Assembly (NCBI GenBank): GCA_032622095.1
Contig: CP136066.1
Coordinates: 55,644,609-55,708,608, forward strand
Origin: Siphonodentalium dalli
Lineage: Eukaryota > Mollusca > Scaphopoda > Gadilida > Siphonodentaliidae
Reading direction: 5' to 3'
DNA length: 64,000 nt
Shown: positions 52,601 to 54,196 of the stretch, piece after piece
Numbering within the stretch: position 1 is the stretch's first letter
Layout: every line of letters starts with the position of its first letter
Notes under the pieces: generated by a model
The model's database searches: none
Told to the model about the DNA's origin: nothing
What the model saw: only the letters and a program-made list of their open reading frames with translations
Program-made: the position numbers and the translations under genes

Positions 52601-54196
52601 CAAACAGTTACGATGTAGCCAATGACGATTGCTACAGTCCTCGCGCCCAATTTCTGATTAATGCTGACGTAATTGTAATTATAATTCGCGTGCACCTGGC
52701 ATTTGTGATATACAGATGTGCGCAAAATTAACGGCGATTATCAACCTCCCAATCAATTTTAGGGTTTCACTCACTTTTTTGTGGCAAAATACGTAAACAA
52801 TACTTTATAATGGATATATAACAAAATAAAAATTTAATGATGCATGCATGGTTTATACATCTATTGAATAAAAGAGACCACGTGGTTCGTTTATGTGGAT
52901 TTGCAATAGATCGGATTTGGGAAATCATGGGATGATTAGAATTGTACTAAATTAATCGGCTTTCAGGGAAACACGGCACCAGAGCGCATCACTTCAACGA
53001 AACGGGAATATCTGAGAATGTACTTCCGTTGCGAAAACAAAAGTATCGTGGTTCTCCGTTTTTTTCATTGGCGTACACGGGGCCGCTGTGTATTCCAATG
53101 TTTATTTATTTACGAAACTCTATTTCTCTTTCACCCTTGAATGAAGTAATTACAGTAAGCATGTTTGTTGAGATACTATACTTGTCAATATATGTCATAG
53201 CTGTCCAGATTCCTATATAAATTATACCAGCAATATATAGACACATGCATGCATGACGTATTGACTGCGTGGTTGTTTGTGCACGCGAGGTTTTCCCTGG
53301 GAATACCTCATTTGACCATATTTTTTTTTAAATAATAGAAAAACATGGGACTAATTTTATTGACTTATTCTCGGTTATGGTGTCAAAGCATACCACATTA
53401 GAACAAAATATCGGTAAGCTCCTCCCACAGCCAACCAATTAAAGCAGAGAATAAAATCTCACAAACTAATCCTGGATGATTGACAGGTGTATGTTGACGT
53501 GATAGCATACATGGGATCGACGCATGACTTAATTTTTTTTTATATTTGACAACAAAGTTCCATTAAAATCTTCGTTAGATCGTTGAAACAGTGGGGTTAA
53601 ATATAAATGTGATTCGTCATAATGACCGTAAAGCCGATATTATGTACGGATTTAAATTTCCTTTAATTAAAAATACTAACCTTTGTATATTTCTACTAAT
53701 AAAAAACATGTTTTAAACTCGAGAAAAAAAGACGATACAAACCAGAAATCTAACCCCGGTGTACATGCCGTTCGGCCGCGGTGTACTTGCCGTTCGGACG
53801 CAGTGTACTTGCCGTTCGACCGCGGTGTACTTGCCGTTCGACCACAGTGTACTTGCCGTTCGACCAGCGGTGTACTTGCCGTTCGGCCGTGGTGTACTTG
53901 TCGTTCGGGCCGCGGTGCTCAACCGTGGTTACACAAAGTGACACCGCAGCCGAACGGCAAGTACACCGTGGTGGCAGTGGACACTTGTTTTGTCCAGCGG
54001 GGTAGTATGTGTCGACTATTAGTTGACGAAACTAGTCAAGGGCTGCCGAGTAGTCGACACGAAATACCCGTTGTTTCAACACTAGATAACAGAGGACCAG
54101 GCTTAATTTATCCATTATAATAATTTAGTTATAAATATATTGGTTCCACTCACCGACATATGTCCCCAACTCAACCAACTTTGCTTTGATGGCCGA
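15258..54196 (-). CDS. ZC3H14: ZC3H14/Nab2-family nuclear poly(A)-binding zinc-finger protein (5' end outside window)
   Basis: A minus-strand gene of 15 visible exons: 54154-54196, 49376-49490, 46711-46751, 38323-38661, 36537-37678, 33645-33793, 31857-31957, 27934-28176, 26510-26771, 24088-25395, 20446-20702, 19431-19590, 17955-18091, 17069-17166, 15258-15359. Phases agree at every junction and the sum is 4,497 nt including the stop. The order is family-typical: N-terminal helical fold (SAIKAKLVELGTYVDDELPD...), nuclear-localisation-like basic clusters, a RQANKMLLLKA motif, a KFFVTLDGV motif, then five CCCH fingers. In this family the fingers bind poly(A) RNA in the nucleus and limit tail length. 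Vertebrate ZC3H14 has about 736 residues; this one is about twice as long owing to acidic, RS-like and Pro/Gln-rich linkers. The first exon (initiator Met) is missing. No TTTATT (minus-strand AATAAA) occurs within 600 nt downstream. Confidence 0.93.
15360..16094. repeat. Intron: MITE remnant plus unassigned sequence
   Basis: 15478-15580 and 15650-15730 match parts of the TTAA MITE family (GAACTTATTATCTAAACATTTCCC, GATGAGTAGTTA). The rest is AT-rich. No gene is seen. Confidence 0.5.
16095..16258 (+). repeat. 5S-associated repeat, deleted copy
   Basis: Same sequence as 16355-16572 but lacking the central ~50 bp that carries most of the 5S-derived part. It keeps GACCGGCTTGGGATTTCGGG and the CTCTCTCTCGTTCTGTTACACT end. 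Confidence 0.65.
16355..16572 (+). repeat. 5S rRNA-derived repeat (SINE3-like or pseudogene)
   Basis: Positions 16450-16522 carry the internal promoter half of metazoan 5S rRNA: GATCACCGAAGTTAAGCAAC (box A region), GGTTAGTACCTGGATGGGTG (box C region) and the following GACCGGCTTGGGA. The 5' half of 5S is absent and replaced by unrelated sequence, so this is not a functional 5S gene. The outer ends TAGTGTAGCGG and CTGTTACACTA are nearly inverse, so it may be a small element. It lies in an intron, antisense to ZC3H14. Confidence 0.75.
16573..17068. repeat. Intron with a dispersed repeat
   Basis: 16865-17035 is an inverted relative of the repeat at 25540-25805 (ACTCAAGTTATCATCCAGAAACG, GACAGACCAAAAACATAATAAG). 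The remainder is unassigned. Confidence 0.5.
17069..17166 (-). CDS. ZC3H14: ZC3H14 exon: CCCH finger 4
   Basis: Encodes VPHPKPANPSASSNK followed by CKFFPNCRNMQCPFQH (C-x5-C-x4-C-x3-H). The acceptor is ATCATTTCAG and the donor GTGAGT. It joins in phase to exon 17955-18091 upstream and to the last exon downstream. The corresponding human finger is CRYFPACKKMECPFYH. Confidence 0.92.
17275..17630. repeat. Foldback repeat family (GAGGTCCCCAGAGGG type)
   Basis: Two inverted end modules (TTCACCCTCTGAGGACCTCA; GAGCTCCCCAGAGGGTGA ... TCACCCTCTGGGAAGCTCAT) flank a core with TTTAGTTACTTTTT, TTTCTATATCCCATAATTTG and AACTTCAACTGGGGAACTTC. The ends read GTCTGACATTTGCAGA-type. Short ORFs inside are not genes. 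Confidence 0.7.
17673..17897. mobile_element. TTAA-flanked hairpin MITE
   Basis: TTAACCCTTCCATGATGG at the left and CCATCATGGAAGGGTTAA at the right. The interior has two decayed hairpin modules of the GCTCCCTATGGGAGAC loop type. It lies in the intron 57 bp from the donor of exon 17955-18091. Confidence 0.8.
17955..18091 (-). CDS. ZC3H14: ZC3H14 exon: CCCH fingers 2 and 3
   Basis: The Cys of finger 2 comes from the end of the previous exon (PCK). Then IFPNCNYGDNCMYIH completes finger 2 and CIYDPNCTRPGCPYTH forms finger 3, followed by a basic linker AKQARKQIVQQ. Acceptor TTTTTTTCCAG, donor GTATAG. This is the most conserved part of the family. Confidence 0.93.
18092..18929. other. Intron, mostly unassigned
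   Basis: Non-coding. A partial hairpin module (CTCCCTATGGGAGACTCGCA) at about 18896-18920 abuts the mariner MITE at 18930. No gene is seen. Confidence 0.45.
18930..19079. mobile_element. Mariner-type hairpin MITE
   Basis: A near-perfect foldback from TACAGTAATGCCCTAAGTAA to the inverse TTACTTAGGGCATTACTGTA, flanked by TA. Its loop is GGATTTAGTCGGAAATATGG...CCATTCATC. It is inserted into a decayed TTAA hairpin MITE. Confidence 0.85.
19080..19418. mobile_element. Hairpin MITE cluster (GCTCCC loop type)
   Basis: Contains three hairpin modules (about 19103-19145 partial, 19225-19275, 19300-19375) with loops CTCCCTATGGGAG or CTCCCTTAGGGAG. It ends in GCAAAATTTCAGGAAGCTCCAGTCATGGTAAGGTTAA. The TTAA end (19415-19418) is only 6 bp from the donor of exon 19431-19590. 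Confidence 0.7.
19431..19590 (-). CDS. ZC3H14: ZC3H14 exon: CCCH finger 1
   Basis: Encodes DDKEYTAKVTRVKSSSYSS, then CKFWPACSNGNSCQFHH (C-x5-C-x5-C-x3-H) and PTVPC. The human equivalent is CKYWPACKNGDECAYHH. Acceptor TTTGTTCCCAG, donor GTAAGT. The donor is followed within a few bases by a MITE end. Confidence 0.93.
19591..19980. repeat. Intron: ATT microsatellite and MITE fragment
   Basis: A TTATTATTATT run lies at about 19648-19682. 19740-19862 matches the TTAA MITE interior (TGTCTGCTTTTATTGCC, TATACTTTTATAACTGAATG, GGGAGAATCC). No gene is seen. Confidence 0.6.
19981..20197. mobile_element. Long near-perfect mariner-type hairpin
   Basis: A 217-bp foldback from TACAGTAATGCTCTAATTAA to its inverse, with arms of about 105 bp that differ at only a few positions. 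It has TA ends. The apex is GGAAAGCTCTC-ACC-GAGAGCTTTCC. It is a better-preserved relative of 18930-19079. Confidence 0.9.
20250..20435. mobile_element. TTAA MITE half-copy at a splice donor
   Basis: Runs from GAACTTATTATTTGAACATTTCCC to GGGAGAATCCATTCAGTGGAAAAAGGGTTAA. The TTAA at 20432-20435 is 4 bp from the donor (20440-20445) of exon 20446-20702. Confidence 0.7.
20446..20702 (-). CDS. ZC3H14: ZC3H14 exon with the KFFVTLDGV motif
   Basis: Encodes GAVDPSRPKFFVTLDGVNEK, matching the human PKFIVTLDGV motif that lies between the linker and the fingers. A linker follows with PGAPAVPPSSLSPEEPRPQS, the basic KKKINLPRIKPVSI and an acidic end (ESESE). Acceptor TTCTTCTTCACAG, donor GTTAGT. Confidence 0.9.
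20740..21130. repeat. Intron: dispersed repeat
   Basis: A diverged relative of 14203-14480 (CATATTGCATATCTTCAATATATGGG, CTGTAGGAGGAGATGATTACACC) ending GACAGACGAACGGATGAACGG. A TTTATATAGCACATTCCATGG segment follows. No gene is seen. Confidence 0.5.
21290..21690. repeat. Foldback repeat family (GAGGTCCCCAGAGGG type)
   Basis: Full-length-looking copy: an inverted end pair (21297-21380), a core (21430-21570) and a second inverted pair (21590-21680) ending GGACCTCATTCTGCAAATGT. It is intronic. Confidence 0.7.
21751..22111. mobile_element. TTAA-flanked ~360-bp repeat, family 2
   Basis: Begins TTAAAGTGATGTGAAACACT and ends CCACAATATGTCTTTAA. Other copies are at 30982-31337, 38989-39363 and (truncated) 54899-55145. 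It shares its right TTAA with the left end of the next MITE, so one TTAA element landed at the edge of another. Confidence 0.7.
22108..23937. mobile_element. TTAA hairpin MITE (CAGTGCCAGG ends), interrupted
   Basis: Ends are TTAACCCTTTCAGTGCCAGG and CCTGGCACTGAAAGGGTTAA. It carries one ~60-bp hairpin near 22150-22218 that has lost the central loop bases (GCGAGTCGAGCCTCGGATAT). A hAT-like element has inserted at 22297-23669. Related copies are at 29780-30266, 47540-47982 and 50242-50524. Confidence 0.85.
22297..23669. mobile_element. hAT-like element with exact 8-bp TSD
   Basis: Ends are TAGAGCTGAAACGGTT and AACCATTTCAGCTCTA, with CTAACCGGTTA-type subterminal repeats. CTTATTTT is duplicated at 22289-22296 and 23670-23677. 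The uninterrupted CTTATTTT site is present in the sister MITE near 29970. The interior shows no transposase. Confidence 0.9.
24088..25395 (-). CDS. ZC3H14: ZC3H14 large exon: acidic, RS-like and Pro/Gln-rich linker
   Basis: A 436-codon exon. It opens acidic (LLEESDSILSPALEEEAKSE), then KKLSRISPAD, then an Arg/Ser block with tandem SSSSRRHD/E units and RRQRERSRS. It ends in about 190 residues rich in Pro, Gln and Leu, including three or more LGPQQL repeats. No domain is recognised, and low-complexity linkers are normal here in the family. The acceptor is TTTCTGTTCTAG and the donor (GTGCGT) is weak. Plus-strand frames over it are shadows. Confidence 0.88.
25396..26509. repeat. Intron with a dispersed repeat
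   Basis: 25540-25810 is a copy of the family starting AACAAGAGCATCGCTAGGGC, with GGGCCATAACTCTGGTGAAA and GGACGGACAGACAGAAGGAC; see also 34915-35600. 25820-26450 is unassigned and contains a short inverted repeat TGACAGGCACC / GGTGCCTGTCA at 26018-26042. No gene is seen. Confidence 0.5.
26510..26771 (-). CDS. ZC3H14: ZC3H14 exon: acidic linker
   Basis: Encodes NDDYKQIESDTRYVQTTTMV, then acidic sequence with ERDSDAESDDGHDKTPKRN and a final IKTEESDIDEDIQ. VIKTEE is a possible sumoylation-like motif (psi-K-x-E). Acceptor GCCTTTCCAG, donor GTTTGA. Phase is consistent on both sides. Confidence 0.88.
26865..27102. mobile_element. TTAA MITE (CTATACTAAA ends)
   Basis: The left part is CTAAATACTAATTGACGAGT and GAGAATGTTCAGATAATAAG, the centre GAACTTATTATCTAAACATT, and the right part GGGAGAATCCATTTAATATATAGAATGGGTTAA. 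It is intronic. Confidence 0.65.
27118..27780. mobile_element. Decayed hairpin MITE split by a hAT-like insertion
   Basis: CCTGTGCCAGTGCATTCTCA...GCGGGTCTCCCATAGGGAGC precedes the insertion and TAGAGAGCCTCACATATATAAG...GGCTTACAAG follows it. This is the hairpin module of the GCTCCC loop type, broken exactly in its loop. Confidence 0.65.
27206..27715. mobile_element. hAT-like MITE, ~510 bp
   Basis: Ends are CAGGGTCCGTGCTGG and its partner CAGCGCTAACCCTG. The near-duplicate TAGGGAGC / TAGAGAGC (7 of 8) lies at 27198-27205 and 27716-27723. The interior repeats TTTGCCAAAT/ATTTGGCAA motifs. A relative is at 46957-47470. Confidence 0.75.
27781..27927. mobile_element. TTAA MITE end abutting a splice donor
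   Basis: Matches the TTAA MITE half with TTGTCTGCTAATTTTTCACA, CAAATGAATAATAGATCATT and TATACTTTTATAATTGGGTTAA. Its TTAA (27924-27927) directly touches the GTATAT donor (27928-27933) of exon 27934-28176, so the intron begins with six bases and then MITE. Confidence 0.75.
27934..28176 (-). CDS. ZC3H14: ZC3H14 exon: repeated VSDGRS linker
   Basis: Encodes KAIIKPMMKTTG, then a tandem TGLVSDGRSRGPWKSSDG / TGLVSDGRSLAPRKSKSDG, then LLSKSRRQEILQSYKYTIAN and ISDEEA. The internal repeat is visible at the DNA level (GAGACAAGGCCAGTGAGACC twice). Acceptor CTTTCCAG, donor GTATAT. Confidence 0.87.
28177..29269. other. Intron, unassigned
   Basis: I find no repeat ends, RNA gene or supported ORF. Frames at 28307-28574 overlap on both strands without motifs. 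Confidence 0.4.
29270..29655. repeat. Foldback repeat family (GAGGTCCCCAGAGGG type)
   Basis: Inverted end modules at about 29300-29340 and 29545-29640 around the TTTAGTTACTTTTTCC...AACTTCAATCTGATCCTAGG core. It ends GGGGACCGCATTCTGCAAAT. Confidence 0.7.
29780..30266. mobile_element. TTAA hairpin MITE (CAGTGCCAGG ends), intact
   Basis: TTAACCCTTTCAGTGCCAGG to CCTGGCACTGAAAGGGTTAA. One perfect ~70-bp hairpin (29831-29900) with a TCGACCATAGGTCGC loop lies near the left end. The CTTATTTTGTAGG site in the middle is the empty counterpart of the hAT insertion at 22297-23669. Confidence 0.9.
30352..30577. mobile_element. TTAA MITE (CTATACTAGA ends)
   Basis: TTAACCCTTCTATACTAGAT at the left; GAATTTATTATTGAAAGGGATAA at the right (TTAA mutated). 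The centre is an imperfect palindrome around ATGTTCAGGTAATAAG / TTATTTGAACATT. Confidence 0.75.
30982..31337. mobile_element. TTAA-flanked ~360-bp repeat, family 2
   Basis: TTAAAGTGATGTGAATGTGA to AGTCTATAATATGTCTTTAA. It includes GTCCCGAATCGAGATGTAAA and AGTTGGCACAGCGCCTGAGT, matched in inverse at 38989-39363. Confidence 0.75.
31385..31803. repeat. Foldback repeat family (GAGGTCCCCAGAGGG type)
   Basis: A full copy with GTGTCTGATATTTGCAGAAT at the left and GGGGACCTCATTCTG...GTCAGACACACTAT at the right, so the outer ends are also inverse. It lies 50 bp downstream of the exon 31857-31957 donor. Confidence 0.75.
31857..31957 (-). CDS. ZC3H14: ZC3H14 exon with the QANKMLLLKA motif
   Basis: Encodes SSVPVNRQANKMLLLKAVQE then AEKSISAVKPAVQ. 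Human ZC3H14 has KQANKNLILKAISEAQESV at the matching place. Acceptor TTCCTTCACAG. I chose the GTATGC donor at 31851-31856 because it gives the phase required by the next exon. Confidence 0.88.
32335..33644 (-). repeat. Tandem amplified partial copies of ZC3H14 exon 33645-33793
   Basis: Four extra copies of an approximately 90-bp unit, at about 32335-32431, 33347-33440, 33441-33512 and 33513-33606, lie immediately downstream of the true exon. Each holds the exon's 3' part (AACCCCGCTGTCGGGACCGT, GCCAGTACGATCAAAATACA, GAGAAAG) plus its donor (GTAAGAT) and ~35 nt of intron. The most distal copy is split by the hAT-like element. The units can encode AVGTVASTIKIQRK but lack an obvious acceptor. Confidence 0.85.
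32432..33338. mobile_element. hAT-like element with exact 8-bp TSD
   Basis: TAGGGTTGAAACGATTAATC at the left and GATTAGTG...TTTCAACACTA at the right, with CGACTAGTCG subterminal repeats. GGATCGAT is duplicated at 32424-32431 and 33339-33346. It is non-autonomous, 907 bp, and inserted into the exon-fragment array. A relative is at 51010-54084. Confidence 0.9.
33645..33793 (-). CDS. ZC3H14: ZC3H14 exon, source of the tandem array
   Basis: Encodes LGNLTDKKRGPTSIIGNVIE, then an acidic HPEDQEEEYDPLNP and AVGSVASTIKIQRK. The acceptor is TTTTTACCAG. The donor GTAAGA is repeated with the downstream tandem copies. Phase-consistent with 36537-37678 and 31857-31957. Confidence 0.88.
33820..34008. repeat. 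Intron: MITE start and foldback fragment
   Basis: TTAACCTTTTGAACACTAAATG begins about 27 bp upstream of the exon acceptor. A fragment of the GAGGTCCCC foldback family (GGAATAGCATCACTAAATTC, TTCATTCTGCAAATGACA) is at 33868-33920. The rest is unassigned. Confidence 0.5.
34009..34250. mobile_element. TTAA MITE (CCCTTTCTATACTAAA ends), intact
   Basis: TTAACCCTTTCTATACTAAA at the left and TATAGAAAGGGTTAA at the right. This 242-bp reference copy of the family supplies the unit of both satellite arrays: its right half CTATGGGATAACTACTCATC...GAAAGGGTTAA is the repeated unit. Confidence 0.88.
34251..34870. repeat. ~65-70-bp satellite array from the MITE right end
   Basis: About nine units of ACTTATTATCTGAACATTTC, CTATGGGATAACTACTCATC, AATGATGCTTTAGTATAGAA, AGGGTTAA. 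It continues directly from the MITE at 34009-34250 and is in inverse orientation to 12141-12675. Some units have an AATGAATGA expansion. Confidence 0.88.
34871..35660. repeat. Dispersed repeat with internal ~140-bp units
   Basis: Begins AACAAGAGCATCGCTAGGAC. The motif ACAAGGACCATAACTCCGGC with AGTTATCACCCGGAAACCAA recurs about every 130-150 bp, ending GACGGACGGATGAACCAATAAC. Relatives are at 16865, 25540 and 45130. Non-coding. Confidence 0.65.
35676..36065 (+). mobile_element. TTAA MITE with paired hairpins
   Basis: TTAACCCTTTACCCAACAGA to GTTGGGTAAAGGGTTAA. It has two inverted ~70-bp hairpins (35703-35773 and 35845-35915) around an AT spacer and the GGCCGGTTTTGGCCGGTTTG tail. Same orientation as 13140-13516. 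Confidence 0.88.
36142..36383. mobile_element. TTAA MITE (CTATACTAAA ends)
   Basis: TGAACCCTTTCTATACTAAA (left TTAA mutated to TGAA) to GAGTATTTAGTATAGTTAA. Same layout as 34009-34250. Confidence 0.75.
36537..37678 (-). CDS. ZC3H14: ZC3H14 large exon: Pro-rich and acidic linker
   Basis: A 381-codon exon. The order is a basic start (RQTKKGSSKVKKLSLPKP), a Pro-rich stretch (KPAQPPPKSAQPAPKPPQP), a strongly acidic stretch (about 70 residues, runs of E and D), a Lys/Glu-rich stretch with the NLS-like KVTKKRKAHEED, then a tandem TYEDLDPGKSY / TYEDLDRGKFY, and VPVDDVMILGGGTRRFATLK. No enzymatic domain. Acceptor TTTTTTCTGTAG, donor GTGAGT. Plus-strand Ser/Phe-rich frames are shadows. Confidence 0.9.
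37945..38205. repeat. Minisatellite, ~31-34-bp units
   Basis: About seven copies of GTTTACACCCTCACCCACCC plus CATAGACATATTAA, with a longer spacer (GTGCATACATTTATAA) in two places. It is intronic. Confidence 0.9.
38323..38661 (-). CDS. ZC3H14: ZC3H14 exon: repeat and basic NLS-like linker
   Basis: Encodes DSPTPEAALLQEEQTINKEE, two related TVDD...HKSGS repeats, then a Lys-rich block (KVKSKSKKKSKHKS, likely nuclear localisation) and TKDEDELMLRADA. Acceptor TTCATTACAG, donor GTAAGG. Joins in phase with 46711-46751 and 36537-37678. Confidence 0.88.
38662..38988. other. Intron, unassigned
   Basis: AT-rich; no repeat boundary or ORF supported. Confidence 0.4.
38989..39363. mobile_element. TTAA-flanked ~375-bp repeat, family 2
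   Basis: TTAAAGACATATTATGGACG to CATCACTTTAA. Inverse of 30982-31337. Includes GGCGCTATGCCAACTGGAGG and TCCATAGAAAACATCGTCTG. Confidence 0.75.
39364..39663. other. Intron, unassigned
   Basis: No repeat boundary, RNA gene or supported coding region seen. Confidence 0.4.
39664..39924. mobile_element. TTAA hairpin MITE (GCTCCC loop type)
   Basis: TTAACCCTTTCATGACGGGA to GGAAGCTCCAGTAATTTAAGGGTTAA. Two hairpins (39711-39782 and 39810-39880) have loops TCTCCCATCGGGAGC and GCTCCCTATGGGAGA. ORFs through it are artefacts. Confidence 0.8.
40110..41205 (+). repeat. ~160-bp tandem repeat array
   Basis: Six to seven units of GTTGAAGTTATCGCGCTAAC, GAGCTGAAAATTCGTG, ACTAATTAAGGGCCATAACT, CTATCAAATTTTATCGGACC, GGTTTTCGAACTC, TTCTTGGGAGACACCTATAT and CCAAATTTCAATCAAATCGG. 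The last unit runs into GCTGCGGACAAACCCG. It sits just upstream of the non-LTR element. Related single units are at 61380-61545. Confidence 0.9.
41441..42860 (+). pseudogene. Endonuclease part of the non-LTR ORF
   Basis: Reads MAFLLLNPQSIRNKLD (the N-P-Q-S-I-R-N-K motif), then CMFTETWL (catalytic Glu motif), then after a frameshift AIYVRD, GCFYRPPNS and IIAGDFN (the G-D-F-N motif), followed by a Lys/Arg-rich connector (RRRLHNKAKR). The first frameshift is near 41620-41635 in a G-rich run. The second is at about 42845-42870, shortly before the RT core. Confidence 0.85.
42809..44605 (+). pseudogene. Reverse transcriptase part of the non-LTR ORF
   Basis: This open frame runs to the stop. RT blocks in order: SNVVPIHKKEDRSKMSNYRP, LNGLVSNLQSGF, CDVSKAFDKVWH, GVPQGSILGPLLFIVYIND, FADDT (catalytic YxDD-type, here ADD), then LGLTFD. 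The post-RT region has RRKKFKLHQFYK and a Cys/His cluster CDKCVCGDVESAEHFLLFC. The catalytic Asp pair is intact. The beginning overlaps the end of the upstream frame because of the frameshift. Confidence 0.9.
45125..45620. repeat. ~170-bp tandem repeat
   Basis: Three units of CATACCAAATTTCATTGTGA, TCCGAGCATTACTGTTCAA, ACAGACATTGGATGGACCAAAAA and AACTCTAGAATGGAAAATCC. Confidence 0.75.
45621..46710. other. Intron, unassigned
   Basis: Contains a short relative of the GGGCTATAACTGAGG repeat (45605-45720). The rest shows no gene or clear repeat. Confidence 0.4.
46711..46751 (-). CDS. ZC3H14: ZC3H14 short exon, end of N-terminal fold
   Basis: Forty-one nt encode (W)LINLLTKLQNITA. The human equivalent is WLHGVLDKLRS. 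Acceptor CTTGTTTTTTTCAG, donor GTAAGC. The split Trp codon (TG|G) is completed by the first base here. Confidence 0.9.
46780..46923. mobile_element. Short TTAA hairpin MITE
   Basis: TTAACCCGTTCTCGGTGGGA to AAGCTCCAGTCATGGAAGGGTTAA, 144 bp, with a decayed single hairpin. Its edge is about 25 bp from the acceptor of exon 46711-46751. Confidence 0.75.
46957..47470. mobile_element. hAT-like MITE, ~514 bp
   Basis: CAGTGTTCATGCTG to CAGCATGAACCCTG. Near TSD GCAGGAAG / GCAGTAAG (7 of 8). TTGGCCAAAT subterminal motifs. Relative of 27206-27715. Confidence 0.75.
47540..47982. mobile_element. TTAA hairpin MITE (CAGTGCCA ends), inverted
   Basis: TTAACCCTTTCAGTGCCAAG to GTTGGCACTGGAAGGGTTAA. The hairpin is at 47857-47926 with loop GCGACCTATGGTCGA. 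Reverse orientation to 29780-30266. Confidence 0.85.
48400..48747 (+). pseudogene. RecQ-like helicase N-terminal fragment with broken Walker A
   Basis: A 115-codon frame reading LKQEQEFILRSLLITRKAVLAILPTGYG then TNLPHQITPMIV. It resembles the start of RecQ-family helicase domains (L...Q...I...L...D....PTGYGKS..YQ). The Walker A Lys-Ser is replaced by Thr-Asn, and the frame stops long before the DEAH region, so no helicase can be made. The Met and preceding GGAAATTCT... region suggest it begins at a real start. It is a decayed gene copy or captured fragment, antisense in a ZC3H14 intron. Confidence 0.65.
48935..49305. repeat. Foldback repeat family (GAGGTCCCCAGAGGG type)
   Basis: GTGTGTCTAACATCCGCAGAATGAGGTC at the left and GACCTCATTCTGCAAATGACAG at the right. 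The core is inverted relative to 31385-31803. Confidence 0.7.
49376..49490 (-). CDS. ZC3H14: ZC3H14 exon, core of N-terminal fold
   Basis: Encodes DDELPDYIMVMIANKKTQEQ, then MHDDLNLFLSTNTDKFIEW. Human: DEELPDYIMVMVANKKSQDQMTEDLSLFLGNNT. This near-identity is the strongest evidence for the family. Acceptor TTTCAG after an AAT-rich tract, donor GTATGT. Confidence 0.95.
49491..50241. other. Intron, partial mariner MITE end, otherwise unassigned
   Basis: TACAGTAATGCCCTAAATAATCGACTCC at 49580-49608 is a single broken end of the mariner-type hairpin family. The rest shows no gene. Confidence 0.45.
50242..50524. mobile_element. TTAA hairpin MITE, short form
   Basis: TTAACCCTTTCAGTGCCAGG to CCTGGCACTGAAAGGGTTAA. 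Hairpin at 50295-50363 (loop TCGACCATAGGTCAC). It lacks about 200 bp of the middle of 29780-30266. Confidence 0.85.
50608..50745. repeat. Minisatellite, ~31-bp units
   Basis: Four units of GGGAGGGGGTATGGTGTGTC plus ACTCGTTCCATAT. Frames through it are artefacts. Confidence 0.85.
50878..50937. mobile_element. Solo end of a mariner-type hairpin MITE
   Basis: AAGTTACCCATAATTCTACT...GTCGATTAATTAGAGCATTA, ending CTGTA. One arm only. Confidence 0.65.
51655..51842. repeat. 22-bp subterminal array, left
   Basis: Units GTGTACTTGCCGTTCGGCCG plus CG, about seven copies in plus orientation after one or two inverted ones. ORFs on both strands here are repeat artefacts. Confidence 0.9.
53756..53975. repeat. 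22-bp subterminal array, right
   Basis: The same 22-bp unit, about seven copies in plus orientation, then inverted units (CCGAACGGCAAGTACACCGT) at 53941-53970 just inside the right TIR. Confidence 0.9.
54154..54196 (-). CDS. ZC3H14: ZC3H14 first visible exon
   Basis: Forty-three nt encode SAIKAKLVELGTYV, continuing into DDELPDY. Human: SAIKGKLQELGAYVDEELPDY. Acceptor TTTTTCAG, donor GTGAGT. It starts in phase 0, as expected after an exon ending in ...KIR. That exon is not found up to 64000. Confidence 0.93.

Larger units (their letters stand above)
51585..54002. mobile_element. TIR element with subterminal 22-bp arrays
   Basis: Perfect ~27-bp terminal inverted repeats starting CCCCGCTGGACAAAACAAGT, with TA on both sides (51583-51584, 54003-54004). 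Inside each end is an array of 22-bp units. The core (about 52380-53710) is a diverged copy of 230-1370 of the large window-edge element (for example GAATGAACAATAAAGAGCGT and GAATAAAATCTCACAAACTA). No transposase is seen. Confidence 0.82.
51010..54084. mobile_element. hAT-like element split by a second TIR element
   Basis: Left end TCGTGTTGATACGATTAGTC, right end GTTGTTTCAACACTA, with GTCGACTA subterminal motifs. TSD GATAACTG (51002-51009) / GATAACAG (54085-54092), 7 of 8. Without the nested element the hAT part is about 655 bp and related to 32432-33338. It lies in the first visible ZC3H14 intron. Confidence 0.8.
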
